Source: Orientia tsutsugamushi | GTDB taxonomy: Bacteria > Pseudomonadota > Alphaproteobacteria > Rickettsiales > Rickettsiaceae | Length of the DNA stretch: 64,000 bases | Direction of reading: 5' to 3' | NCBI RefSeq assembly: GCF_900327275.1 | Contig: NZ_LS398548.1 | Location: forward strand, 1,488,001-1,552,000 | Shown: positions 48,882-59,000 of the stretch, one piece after another | Layout of the letters: every line of letters starts with the position of its first letter | Position numbering within the stretch: position 1 is the stretch's first letter | Position numbers and translations under genes: made by a program | Notes under the pieces: model-generated | The model's database searches: none | Seen by the model: the letters and a program-made list of their open reading frames with translations, nothing else | Told to the model about the DNA's origin: nothing

Positions 48882-49964
48882 ATGTTTAAGTGTCAAGATA
48901 GTACTATAACTCTAATTAAAGCAGTAACGGAAGCAGTTCATAATATATCTGTTGCATTTAATAATATATATAGCAAAATTATATATAGTGAAGTTGTTAC
49001 AGCAGATAGTTGTAATACTTCTCATGATAATGATTATGATTGCGCAATTATTGATAGAATTGACAATGTGAATTATGTAGTTAGACCAGGGATACCAAAT
49101 AATTTTACATCAGTTTTATCACGACTCATGCATTATTTTCAGGAGCCATATAAAATTCATAGATTTTGTTCTTCATCTATAAAATTAGTTTCTGGTAGTA
49201 TTGATCCTGCCATTGATTATAGTAATACTACACTTTTATATGATGCTACAAACTGCATTAATAGCAATTTTCTTCAACAAGACTTAGATGATCCTGAAGC
49301 ATATCTTAGGTTGAATGATAGCTTTTGCTTTGGCAAGCCAGTAGGAATCGTTAGCCATGTTTTTGCTGGTAGCCATAGCTATGTTAAAAAAAATCTAACC
49401 GAATTAGAAAGGCAACTATATTCAGGACCTCGAATTATGGCAATGCTGGATTGCGATGATAACACTTTAACTTCTAGATTTATTGACACTTGTAAGGAAT
49501 ATATAACAATAGCAAAAGGCTGTACTGTAAAAAGTATAATAGATGCCATTAATGAAAAGTTTTATCAAGACAATTTAGTTCAATGTTATAATTATCAAAA
49601 TTCAACATATACTAAATATACTAAAACAGAAGAAGCAGAAGTAGGGAATAATAGTGGTGATGAAAATACTTCGATGTTGTCATCACTACCTACAATTCCA
49701 TTACATTATTACATAGTATGTGGAATATGTGTAGTAGTTGGTGGTATTTATATTAATTATTATTTAAAAAAAACACAGTGTAATATAGAAAAACAATCTG
49801 TACACTCGCAAAGCGATGCTAATAATTGCGATGATACAGAATTACAAAATCCAAGTGAAGGGATATATGCAGAGATAACAGAATACGAAGATCTAAAAGT
49901 AGTTTCTGCTGGAGCTCAACAAGATGACTCTACAGCATCTAGCTTTTTTTACAACGTATTGTAG
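48882..49964 (+). CDS. Single-pass membrane protein with a tyrosine-motif C-terminal tail
   Basis: Family not recognised. Start chosen at the ATG at 48882 behind GGAGGG; a GTG at 48876 adds two residues. The 360-residue protein has a large Cys-containing N-terminal part (about 1-270) without a classical signal peptide, one strong transmembrane helix (about 275-295, HYYIVCGICVVVGGIYINYYL in two halves), a KK stop-transfer, and a 65-residue acidic tail. The tail contains GIYAEITEYEDLKVV: two tyrosines six residues apart in YxxI and TxYxxL settings, like the ITIM/ITSM motifs of eukaryotic receptors. Whether the tail faces the host cell is unknown. Intact gene, not RAGE cargo. Confidence 0.65.
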   Translation: MFKCQDSTITLIKAVTEAVHNISVAFNNIYSKIIYSEVVTADSCNTSHDNDYDCAIIDRIDNVNYVVRPGIPNNFTSVLSRLMHYFQEPYKIHRFCSSSIKLVSGSIDPAIDYSNTTLLYDATNCINSNFLQQDLDDPEAYLRLNDSFCFGKPVGIVSHVFAGSHSYVKKNLTELERQLYSGPRIMAMLDCDDNTLTSRFIDTCKEYITIAKGCTVKSIIDAINEKFYQDNLVQCYNYQNSTYTKYTKTEEAEVGNNSGDENTSMLSSLPTIPLHYYIVCGICVVVGGIYINYYLKKTQCNIEKQSVHSQSDANNCDDTELQNPSEGIYAEITEYEDLKVVSAGAQQDDSTASSFFYNVL

Positions 49965-49984
49965 AATGTGCTGTGCATGTGAAG

Positions 49985-51072
49985 TTGTAGATCACCCATA
50001 CCATAAAGAGTTATGTTTAAAGTAATGTTAATATACCTTGTGGAGTAGCAGTTGTTGTTTTGATAATTTGATGTATTACATGAGATTGAAGCCATGCTAG
50101 AATCCAATTACGAGCAGAAAAATTTCATATAATTTTCAAAAGAAAATTATGATCAATATTATCAAATGCTCCTTCATCAGCGTCTAGTATCCAATTCCTA
50201 GTAGTTCCATGGCGAACAATACTAGACATTCTCTGTATTGCATCGTGAGGGCTACGTTCAAGTCTAAAGCAACTGCAACTTTCAAACTTAGCTGCCAAAT
50301 ATGGTTCAAGTGCTGATTTTACAACAGCATGTTTACACCTATTCAAAATAGTTGGCAACCCTAAAGGTCCAGATTTGACTTTACTTTTTGGTATGTGCAC
50401 ATGCTTAATCGGTTTTACAGATGATAGATTGTTATCTGCTAACTTTTTCATCAGCAAACTCCTTTCTTTATCTGTGTTAACAACTATTTTATCAACTATC
50501 TTATTTTCAAAACATGATATTACTAAAGGTATTTTGTCTCCATCTTCTTTCAGAATTTCTGTTATTCATGCAGGTTTAGCTTGATATTGCCATCTGAGTA
50601 CGGTTATTGTTTCACTCTTTTACTTTTCTGCTAATATTTCACTCTACCCACATTATTGAGTTTCATCACTACTATAGCTAACTCATCTATCCTTATACCA
50701 TCTCCAAAGCCTCATATTTCAACACTTGTACTTTGGATACTTACTTAATTAAGTAAGAGTTATAAGGACTTCTCAAGTTGTGTCATTAATCTTTACAAAC
50801 TCGCTGACGCCTGTGGCTTCAATGGTTGAAAATTTTTAGATTTTCACTAGCTTGACCTCCAATCTTCTTTTGCATACTATGTGGTAGAACATATCAGCTT
50901 CCACTACATCATACTTTCTGGGCTATCACATTCACCGTTTAGTTTTGGCTCAAATGTTTAACTGTCTACGCTTTACTACTGTCGTTACCTTTAGTCGTAC
51001 AAGATTCGCTATATGGTAGAGCTAGCTTCTCCTTCCATAACAAGACTTTCACCAGTAAGATTAATTCACCTT
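49985..51072 (-). mobile_element. Group II intron inserted in traU, 3'-truncated
   Basis: On the minus strand the intron starts right after the traU codons at about 51072 with GTGAGTCAAGATAAGGTGAA and shows the typical domain I run ACTGGTGAAAGTC. The 5' ribozyme part runs to about 50590. The RT then starts around 50600 (LRWQYQAKPA, stop, ITEILKEDG) and is best preserved at 50457-50125 (HIPKSKVKSGPLGLPTI, DADEGAFDNIDH). It decays and ends by 49985, without domains V-VI. It cannot splice. Confidence 0.75.
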
Positions 51073-51690
51073 ATCTTGACTCACCTATAACTTATGCAAT
51101 CAGCTATACATGCTTGATAAGCAGCTACATTTTGAAACAACAACGTTTCTGTATTTAAAATCGCAGATTTAGCATCATCACTCCATAATGGATCAAACTC
51201 TGTTAAATATGCTATATCGACTGCAGCCATTTCCAGACAAATAAAATCAAGCAAAATCTCTAGCCAATAAATCACAGGATATACATACCAATGAATGTGA
51301 TAAAAAGCGCTTCCTTCAGCCTCGTCTTTCATGCCTTTCTGTGTGGCGCTTCCAAATGACAAACCTCCAAGACTTACCATACACATTGGTGACTTTGTAA
51401 CATCTACAAGGCGTACTAGTTCCCAAAATCCTACAGGAATACCAGGTACAGGCACTGGAAGTCCTGGTTTAGGACAAAGACATATAAGTCTACTAGAAGC
51501 ATTAGTATCTGGCATTGAACTACTCACTACCTTAAATTCAGCTATAGAATTGGAAACAAGCACTTCCAACATACATCTGTTATAGGATTTACAAATCTTC
51601 CAACACACCCAGCAGCTGCATAACAGTTATTAGCTGTTATAGCCATTACTATCGCCAACAAGATTGCCAGTTCCTTTACTCACTTTGCTT
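51073..51690 (-). pseudogene. traU: TraU 5' part, interrupted by the group II intron
   Basis: Holds the traU portion missing from 11183: a signal-like LLAIVMAITANNCYA, then GCVGRFVNPITDVCWKC, a frameshift near 51550, and the open frame from 51608 with CPKPGLPVPVPGIPVGFW to ACIADCIS, where the intron begins. An in-frame TGA also precedes the signal. Several lesions, so it is inactive. Confidence 0.85.
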
Positions 51691-51885
51691 GCATTGATGA
51701 AATTTTATGAAGAAGTTTTGGATATCTATTTCCTGGAATTAAATATAAAGTTTTACCACCTGGATTTACTATCTCTTGTATTTCACCTCGTAGAGTATTA
51801 TTAACTATTTTAACTAGATCTTGTTCTAATTGCTGTAATTTCCAACTTTTTATATAAAACCTTCTTTTAAGTTGAATCGACTAGT
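51680..51885 (-). pseudogene. Unidentified fragment upstream of the traU piece
   Basis: An open stretch without start reads DLVKIVNNTLRGEIQEIVNP and GKTLYLIPGNRYPKLLHKIS to a stop that overlaps the traU signal region. From its place it may be a tra-operon gene end, but it is not recognised. Confidence 0.35.
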
Positions 51886-51940
51886 ATATTGAGTTATACT
51901 GTTTACAGCGTATTGTATTTCCATCGTACGTCATATAGTT

Positions 51941-52310
51941 TTAATAGGTGCTTATTTCGCTAATTTTAATTACGTTATTTTCTTGCTCTATTATGGCTGG
52001 CACAGCTTGTATTTTAAATTTTCTAATCAACATACCTAATTGATCAAAAAATATGTGCCGGCCTAATAGATTGCTTAGTTCAATAGGATTTCCATTAACT
52101 AAATCAACAAAGCTTGCAAGCTTAGGATTAGCTCTCATTGCCTTGAATGATTCCGAATTTTGCTTCAAAATTATCTTATGTGATGAGTTCTCAAATGCTT
52201 TTTCAGACGCTGATCCTTCTTGACGAAAGTAATCTGTGAGTTGCTGAGTAGTCAAAGCAATCGATCCATTATATTTTCGAGCTATTCTTCCAGCTTCGTA
52301 ATACTGAAAC
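51941..52310 (-). pseudogene. traC 3' end fused to traW 3' end
   Basis: The frame from about 52310 reads FQYYEAGRIARKYNGSIALT then TTQQLTDYFRQ and KIILKQNSESFKAMRA, which is the C-terminal region of the TraC ATPase. From about residue 52 of the 52255-51941 frame it changes to the TraW C-terminus (IFFDQLGMLIRKFKIQAVPAII). A deletion removed the traC end, the intervening gene(s) and the traW start, joining both in frame. These are the parts absent from the main tra operon at 9863. Confidence 0.7.
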
Positions 52311-52744
52311 AGAAATAATTAGGATTATACGTAGTACTCAGGATGATCTTCCTATATTCTTAGAATACTTTTGTGAAGACCAAAGCAAACAAAATGTATT
52401 ATATGCACAAGTAAGTTTTACTTTTAATACACTAAGATTAATAGTAGAGAAGCATTATTATTTATCTATATGGTGCCAACCTTACAAATATAACCTAGCT
52501 ATTGTATATAATAATCACAATGAAAATTTATAGAAATAATTAGATAACTTCTTTTACTCAACAATGCATGAATCGCAATGAAAGTAGCATTAGTGTTTTA
52601 AATATTGATCAATTCGGGATTTTATTATAGATAATACATTATTAATTGATGATCTAGAACTAATATATGTATGCTGAGCAGCTATGCTCCATTTTGCAAA
52701 TGGAAATATATGTTAATGTTATGTGTGCTAGTTAGAAAAAGTTT
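52311..52744. other. Gap with an open stretch lacking a start
   Basis: About 75 sense codons on the plus strand (52300-52530; SFTFNTLRLIVEKHYYL) end at a TAG but have no start codon or recognised family. The remainder is non-coding. Confidence 0.3.
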
Positions 52745-53065
52745 GTATTCTAACTAGCATAAAGCTTACAATAGTTATTTAGCTCTATAGCAATTTTTGG
52801 TAATTTAAGGTATTCAGCAAGATGTATAAAGATTATTGCTCAGTTTCTAGTATGATTTCCTGCATTCTTTTGAAGAGCTTTATGAATACTGTTCTCTAGA
52901 ACAGATTTTTTTATTATCCATAATTTTTGTAAGGTCAAAAACCTGTTCTGCAATCTTTTTACTAAACGCATTAGCAATTTTTTTTGTAAGTGCCTGTGTC
53001 TTCAATAGCATAATGCAATATAGCTATTACTGGTATACTTGTTTCAACGCAATAATCTGTGTGAG
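52745..53065 (-). pseudogene. SpoT-like alarmone hydrolase relic
   Basis: Degenerate, but alignable on the minus strand with the 3' two-thirds of the gene at 30395-30970: the sequence around 52755-52860 matches its C-terminal LNLPKIGELLSEYCKL region, and 52900-53050 matches the DLTRI and HDTIED regions with many indels. No usable frame. The rest to 53415 shows nothing recognisable beyond possible intron-like scraps. Confidence 0.65.
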
Positions 53066-53415
53066 TAGACCTAACCCAATCGCTCAATTAGCTTTCTCTA
53101 ATCAGAACCAGACTTGCAGAATTACAGCATCATGCTTCCGAAAAATAAGATAAGCTTTATGCATTATGTGTTGTTTAGAACATTGAGATAATCTTTCCAT
53201 TTTTAGGAAAATTTACACTTTTAATATCTCGGTTAGTCTTTTCCAATTTATATCTTATGTTTCCCTCCTCATAATAACTCTAATGACTTGTGATAATATC
53301 TGTTTTGCTGATTTAGCTGACCACGCAAATATTTTCTCAGTCCTTTCAGTTTCTCGATAAAACTATCTCTCCTTGAGGTATATTTTAGTCTCAATTAAAT
53401 AGTATAATGTTACAA

Positions 53416-53560
53416 TAGATCTTTTTCGAAACTGGTTAAGGTAGTTCAAAATTATAAATGCCAGAGATCAAATTAAATCTAAGACCGAATCTTTTACGTC
53501 TATTTCGATATTTATCAGCAATAATTTTGAACTACCTTAACCAGTTTCGAAAGAGGCCTA
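53416..53560. mobile_element. 145-bp MITE, second copy
   Basis: The same length and structure as 1731-1875, with better matching ends (ACTGGTTAAGGTAGTTCAAA and its complement). Flanked by TA-rich DNA. The apparent frame starting at 53458 is the transposase C-terminus read backwards, not a gene. Confidence 0.85.
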
Positions 53561-53683
53561 ATATATTTTTTCATGTTGGGTTATTCCTTGTTTATTTAAA
53601 TTTTTTTTATAACTCAACATTTTTTTCTTTGTATACCTTTTATTCTCTACATTTCATGTTTCCACTTATCCTAATCTGGCGTT

Positions 53684-53916
53684 TATAGTCATTTACAATG
53701 AGGTGTGAGCATAGAAAGATGCGATAAAAATTAATAGAATATGTTGGTTATAAAGTTATTTTTCTCTACTCTATTCTCCAGATTTAAATCTGATAGAAAA
53801 GTTTTGGGCTAATATAAAGATGGTGGATTAGAAATCAAATTACTCAATTTGCTAAATCTTATGATGAGGCTATTGTAGCTTTTTTCTATACTCAAATCTC
53901 ATTGTAAATGACTATA
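53684..53916. mobile_element. IS630-derived MITE, third copy
   Basis: A 233-bp relative of 46348-46578 with the same ends and the same worn transposase C-terminus (DLNLIEKFWANIK). It is inserted in an IS982-type element: the left IS982 end (CTTATCCTAATCTGGCGTTT) lies at 53664-53683 and the remainder continues at 53917. Confidence 0.8.
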
Positions 53917-54296
53917 ATTAATAATAAAGGTGAAATAAAATGACAGTTAAAATGACTAAAGCTGATAAAAGTGACTTATCTGCAGCTTTAGTCATTTCAA
54001 AAGCTTTATCAGGTAGATTGTTTGCTGATAAAGCTTGCATATTAAAAGCGTTATTTCATCAACTTTTCACTAATGGTCTACTTTTATTCACTAATCTTAG
54101 TAAAGATATGCAAACATATTTATTTGGACATAAGATGATAAGCTTTTATTAAATAGACGTTCCTTACATCCTTCTCATATTTAATTTCTTTGTTCATATA
54201 ATTGCTTCTCTTGCAACTTATTCTATCTCCAACTTAATTCCAATCTTATTCCATCTTCTTTTTCTTCTCTTCAATTATCCTATTCTGGTGTTTATA
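53917..54296 (+). pseudogene. IS982-type transposase fragment
   Basis: From 53940 the frame reads VKMTKADKSDLSAALVISKA, then RLFADKACILKALFHQLF and NLSKDMQTYLFGHK, which is the central/C-terminal IS982 DDE region, then stops. A degenerate remainder corresponds to the C-terminus preserved at 26440-26594. It ends with the IS end near 54285 (ATCCTATTCTGGTGTTTATA). Confidence 0.7.
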
Positions 54297-54316
54297 AACT
54301 GTTTCTTTTTTTGTAG

Positions 54317-55498
54317 TTAAGCAGTAGAAGACTTTATTTTCTGAAAAATAAACAAAGAAATTAATGAAAATACTACTACTAATATCGAAAGAGGTAATAT
54401 CGTACCATTATAGAGATAACTGATTATTTTTATACCTAAAGATCCTAAAAGCATTTCTGTAGAACCTATGATTGCAGAGGCTGTTCCATAGTTTGTAATT
54501 TGCATTAAAGATAATGCTGATGCATTACCTAAAGTAAATCCAACTCCAATAGCAGCTGGTAACTTAAGAAGTAGAACTATATATGCTGTTAGAGTAAAAT
54601 AGATTGCACCAAAAGTTAATGATATACCGCTGAGTAGTATTAATATAATACCATATAGTATCATTTTTTCAGGCCCTTTAAATTGGACAAGTTTTTGATT
54701 GGCTACAATACCTATAATGTATACTGTAACATTTGCAATAATGTAATATCCATAGTGTTCTGTTGGAACATTCATATCTTTAATAAAAATAAATGGTAAG
54801 TTTACTATATCTGCCCATAACCATCCAAATGTTAAAGATTGAATCAATAAATAACATATAAAATTTTTATTAGATAATACTTCCTTAAAGCTAGCTTTAA
54901 TATTATTAAAATTAATTCCTATATTTGTCTGAGTTAAAGTTTCCTTGAATAAAGTTATTAGTAATAAAAGTACTGGAAATGCAAGAGAAGGAATGATAGC
55001 AAGTGGTAAATACCACCTATTATCATATGCTGCTATCTGACTACCAATTATAGGCCCAAGTGCTGGAGAAAAAGCAACTACCATATTTAGTCTTGACATC
55101 ATTTTTGCTCTTTCATTACCTTTATATATATCGCTTATTGTAGCTAACCCAACTGTAACTGAGGCTCCTCCTCCAATTCCTTGTAATAATCTCCAAAATA
55201 CTATTAACTCAATCGTGCTTACGTATATACAAAATAAACTCGAAAAACAAAAAATTGTTATTCCTAATAGTAAAACTTTCTTACGCCCTATTGCATCAGA
55301 TAATGGACCATATAATAATCCAGATAATGATAACCCCATTAAGTTGATACTTACAGTCAACATTACTTTATACTCTGATGTATTAAATGCGCTAGCTATT
55401 CTAGGTAAGCTAGGAACATAAATATCAGTTGCTAACTCTGTAATAAATATTAGCAAAGTGATTATCGTTAAATTATACTTCCAATGGTTATTTATCAT
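54317..55498 (-). CDS. MFS multidrug transporter, Bcr/CflA type
   Basis: A 393-residue inner-membrane protein with about 12 hydrophobic segments, probably a proton-driven drug or metabolite exporter. The family features are the N-terminal ELATDIYVPSLPRIA, motif A GPLSDAIGRKKVLLLG between helices 2 and 3, and RLLQGIGGGASVTVG in helix 4. The length is normal for Bcr/CflA. Intact, and stands alone between IS fragments and RAGE cargo, so it is a backbone gene or an older acquisition. The substrate cannot be told. Confidence 0.9.
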   Translation of the reverse strand: MINNHWKYNLTIITLLIFITELATDIYVPSLPRIASAFNTSEYKVMLTVSINLMGLSLSGLLYGPLSDAIGRKKVLLLGITIFCFSSLFCIYVSTIELIVFWRLLQGIGGGASVTVGLATISDIYKGNERAKMMSRLNMVVAFSPALGPIIGSQIAAYDNRWYLPLAIIPSLAFPVLLLLITLFKETLTQTNIGINFNNIKASFKEVLSNKNFICYLLIQSLTFGWLWADIVNLPFIFIKDMNVPTEHYGYYIIANVTVYIIGIVANQKLVQFKGPEKMILYGIILILLSGISLTFGAIYFTLTAYIVLLLKLPAAIGVGFTLGNASALSLMQITNYGTASAIIGSTEMLLGSLGIKIISYLYNGTILPLSILVVVFSLISLFIFQKIKSSTA

Positions 55499-55659
55499 TG
55501 TATCAACATTATAAAACTATTGTTTAACTTTACTTAGCATGATTTCTGCAAAAATAAGCATATAATAATACAATTAAACTACTTAATACATAATCATTGA
55601 TTATATCAGGAGTATTGCAGTTTTAATTCTGACTTATTTTTTACTTTAAAAGTAATTAT

Positions 55660-55918
55660 AGGTATACAGTATCATTTCGATTTTTATCAGTACATGACTT
55701 TTTGTCATAATTATGAAAAAATTTTTTCATCTTTTTTAAAATAGATGCGAAATTGCCGCATTGTTATTTACAGTTTAAAAAACAAAATATCTTTCAAAAT
55801 AAAATATACAATTGATTCTGAGTTATAAAAAGACTTTGATAATTTAGTATATTAACTGAAAAAGTTCTGGACTTATCTTATTGCTCTTAATTTAAACATC
55901 AGGTTCGAACACGTCTTT
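55660..55918. repeat. RAGE hairpin-rich repeat, copy 3
   Basis: Matches 32767-33062, including the three hairpins (third stem TGCGAAATTGCCGCA) and the last ten codons of the 238-residue gene on its right. It joins the unknown gene 55917-56251 at its stop codon. Confidence 0.65.
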
Positions 55919-56251
55919 AACCAGATAAATCTTTTTCCATTAAAGATTGAAAACGCTCTTGATGAGAGGTTATCATGCAATTCATAGCTTCAATTTTTTT
56001 GGCATCATCATCACCTTGGCTTATACTATTGATTAATGCATTTAAAAAACTTTTCTTTTGTTCATCATCACGCCAAAGTTGCTTGTTTTGCTCTTCAGTA
56101 TTTATATTCTGCTTGCTTGCTTATGCTTCTGTTTGTGTATAGCTTGTAACCTTATTTTTGCAAGCTTTACATGTCGTTGGGCTATCTTGTACACACTTGA
56201 AGAATTATGTAATTTTTCCTTACATTTACTTTTAATTTCCATATATCGCAT
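55917..56251 (-). pseudogene. Unknown ~110-residue gene broken at an (AAGC)3 repeat
   Basis: The ATG at 56251 opens MRYMEIKSKCKEKLHNSSS and continues as a basic helical sequence until the three AAGC units at 56111-56122 (GCTT on the plus strand), after which this frame stops. A second phase then continues with QNINTEEQNKQLWRDDEQK to MEKDLSG and a stop created at the repeat junction. Four AAGC units would join both halves. The product is not recognised. It may be phase-variable or simply decayed. Confidence 0.5.
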
Positions 56252-56457
56252 GTTTATCAAATATTTTATAGATTAGGTTCAAAATAAACTTAGACAAGAA
56301 ATAATAATAAATAATTATTCATGAATTTTCACCTTTTTGAGCCTTCACAATTTATTAAAGAATTATCATATAATTGTAGCAGTATAACAAAACAATAAAT
56401 AAAGCGCAACGATTATTCTGGCAGAACTCTGTATTTCACAGATATTAATCATTAATC
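56252..56457. other. Non-coding gap
   Basis: AT-rich, with no frame or repeat recognised. Confidence 0.4.
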
Positions 56458-56588
56458 TAACTTGCTGCAAACTCAACTAATTCAAACGAAAACCCTTGAG
56501 ATTCAAAAGCACGCTCTAGAATGGGTTTAAAATTTGATTTGATATAGCTATCTGCAAAGCTTGTTACAGCCTTAATGAATATCTTTTT
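56458..56588 (-). pseudogene. DnaA-like initiator 3' fragment, inverted
   Basis: On the minus strand it reads IKAVTSFADSYIKSNF, then ERAFESQGFSFELVEFAAS and a stop, a diverged version of the C-terminus of 37503-38838. It lies head to head with the plus-strand version that begins at 56600. Confidence 0.75.
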
Positions 56589-56599
56589 AATAAAAAAAA

Positions 56600-56733
56600 T
56601 ATTCATCAAAGCAAAAACAGAATTTGAAGATGATTACATTAGAAACAACTGTATGCAAGGTCTTGAATATGCTTTTAAAGCTCAAGGATTTTCTTTCGAG
56701 TTAGTTAAGTTTAGTAATTTTAATAAAATTTAA
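56600..56733 (+). pseudogene. DnaA-like initiator 3' fragment
   Basis: Reads FIKAKTEFEDDYIRNNCMQG to FKAQGFSFELVKFSNFNKI and a stop, nearly the same as the end of the gene at 37503. It precedes the second dnaB copy by 8 bp, as in the complete operon. The two fragments share an inverted AT-rich junction at 56583-56606. Confidence 0.8.
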
Positions 56734-56741
56734 AGGGTGAT

Positions 56742-58178
56742 ATGGAAAAAGATCTTGCAAAGATTGCTCCAAATAATATTCAAGCAGAGCAAATGATACT
56801 TTGAGCAATTCTGATTAACAATCGCGCGCTATATAACATTAATGAATTTTTACTGCCGGAACATTTTTATGAACCATTACATAGTAAAATATACAAGTCA
56901 ATTAATCTCATTATTAGTAAAGGAATTAGCGCTACTGTAATTTCGCTCAAAAATATGCTAGGCAATGAACTCACATTTGATGAAATAGGTGGAGTAGATT
57001 ATCTAGCTAAACTTACAACGTTAGCATTAAGTATAGTTAATGTTAATGAGTACGGCAAAATAGTATATGATCTTGCGCTGAGGTGTTATTTAATTGAAAT
57101 TGGAGAAAAAATAGTAACAAATGCGTATTCTTCTACTTTAGCAGATTTAGCTATAAGTCAGATCGAAACTGCTGAATCTCAATTATATGATCTAGGTTCA
57201 AGGGGAACTTTAAGTAAAGGATTTACAAAATTACAAACTTCAATTGAAGAATCATGGACATCAATTTCATCTGCTATTAAAAATAAAAACTCTATTAACG
57301 GTATTAGTAGTGGACTACTTGACCTTGATTCAAAGCTTGGAGGATTTAAAAATTCTGACCTAATAATATTAGCTGGCAGGCCATCAATGGGTAAAACTGC
57401 TTTAGGAGTTAACTTAGCAATAAATGCTTGTAAATATTTTCTTACTAAAAAAAATACTAAAGATAATGTAGTGCCATCAGTTGGATTCTTTTCTTTAGAA
57501 ATGTCATCTCAGCAAATCTCTACTCGAATTCTTTCTATAGAATCAGAAATTAATAGCTCTGCATTATTTAACGGTAAAATAGGTGAACAAGATGTTGATA
57601 AGTTAAAGACTGTACAAGACGAAATACAAAAGTGGAATTTTTTTATAGATGATGCTCCAGCAATCTCGATATCTGCAATTAGATCTCGAGCTCGTAGACT
57701 TAAACGTACTCATAATTTAGCAATATTATTTATTGATTATTTACAGCTAATAAAAATTGATTCCAGAGGAAGTCAGTATAATCGAGTACAGGAGATTTCT
57801 GAAATTACTCAGAGCTTAAAAGCTCTTGCTAAAGAGCTCAATATTTCAATCATTGCGTTATCTCAATTGTCTAGAGCTGTAGAACAAAGGTCAGATAAAA
57901 AGCCTATTCTTTCAGATCTAAGAGAATCAGGCTCAATTGAACAGGACGCCGATATTGTAATGCTTATATATCGTGACGAATATTACTTGTCTAGATCAGA
58001 ACCAGATCGAGGTACTCCAGAATACACAGAATGGAAAGCTAGACAAAATAAATGTTATAACACTGCTGAAATAATTGTTGCTAAACACCGTAATGAGCCA
58101 GTTGGTACAGTGAAGTTGCACTATAATATTAGGTATTCTAAATTTGGCAATATTGTTAAAAACTCTCAGCAATGTTAA
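56742..58178 (+). pseudogene. dnaB: DnaB helicase, second copy with early nonsense codon
   Basis: Same length and almost the same sequence as 36058-37494. Codon 21 is TGA (56802-56804) where the other copy has GGA. Other visible changes are Gly48 to Ser and Ser to Ile near the C-terminus (HYNIRYS). Restart at an internal ATG (56955) would lose the first ~71 residues of the N-terminal domain. The RecA-like domain with AGRPSMGKT is intact. Confidence 0.9.
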
Positions 58179-58413
58179 TAAACGCTAGATTATGCATAAG
58201 ATGAAAAAATGCTTGTCCAAAAAAAAATTACAGCAAAATTTTACTCATTAACACCAGAGATATGCAACTCAAGATTGGTTTTTGGCATCGTGATAACTGA
58301 ATTCAAAAAAATTATAATTTAATTTGCTTCTTTTCCAGTTTTTATCTGGGATTGGAGTATACAAAAAGTTTAAATTATGGTATAATTTATTAATAACTAT
58401 TTAGAGGTGGAAA

Positions 58414-58989
58414 ATGATAGATTTTTATAGTGAGAGCTTAATAAATAAGCTGTTCAGAACCAACATAAGATTTAACACCAACATTGATCTTGATAAAGTT
58501 GAAAGAGCAATAAAATATGCTAAAAAATATCATGGCCAGCAAAAGAGAGATACTGGAGAACTATACTACACACATCCATTAGAAGTAGCCTACATGGTAT
58601 CAGACTACAGCTTTGAAACAGATACAATTATTACTGCAATACTACATGATACACTTGAAGACACAAAACTAACTAAAGAAAGAATAAGGTACGAATTTGG
58701 TGCTAATATTGCAGAACAGGTTTCAGACCTTACCAGAGTTAGGGATAATAAGAAAATCAGTGCTATGGAAATGATACAAATATTACGCAGCCAAAATAAA
58801 ACAGAACTATTACTGATCAAGCTTTTTGATAGATTCCATAATATTACAACTATATTCATCAAACATCCTCACAAAAGGCAAGAAATAATATTTGAAACTC
58901 AGCAAGAATTTATAGCTCTTGCTGAATACCTTAAACTACCAGAGATTGGAGAACGCTTAAGTGAATATTGTAAACTTCATGCTAGCTAA
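58414..58989 (+). CDS. Hydrolase-only SpoT-like protein, second intact copy
   Basis: 191 residues, closely related to 30395-30970, with all HD residues kept: His54, His78-Asp79 (HDTLED), Asp139 and Asn143 (LFDRFHN). Predicted (p)ppGpp hydrolase without synthetase. It follows dnaB by 235 bp with its own ribosome site (AGAGGTGGAAA) and is followed 11 bp later by an ankyrin gene, so the two are probably one transcript. Its promoter and first codons are those found fused to the ankyrin gene at 35189. Confidence 0.85.
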   Translation: MIDFYSESLINKLFRTNIRFNTNIDLDKVERAIKYAKKYHGQQKRDTGELYYTHPLEVAYMVSDYSFETDTIITAILHDTLEDTKLTKERIRYEFGANIAEQVSDLTRVRDNKKISAMEMIQILRSQNKTELLLIKLFDRFHNITTIFIKHPHKRQEIIFETQQEFIALAEYLKLPEIGERLSEYCKLHAS

Positions 58990-59000
58990 GGATTAAATAT

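Noticed and set aside
53458-53688. Open frame on the plus strand as a gene
   Set aside because: It is the reverse of the transposase C-terminus within the MITE at 53416-53560 and runs into IS982 debris.
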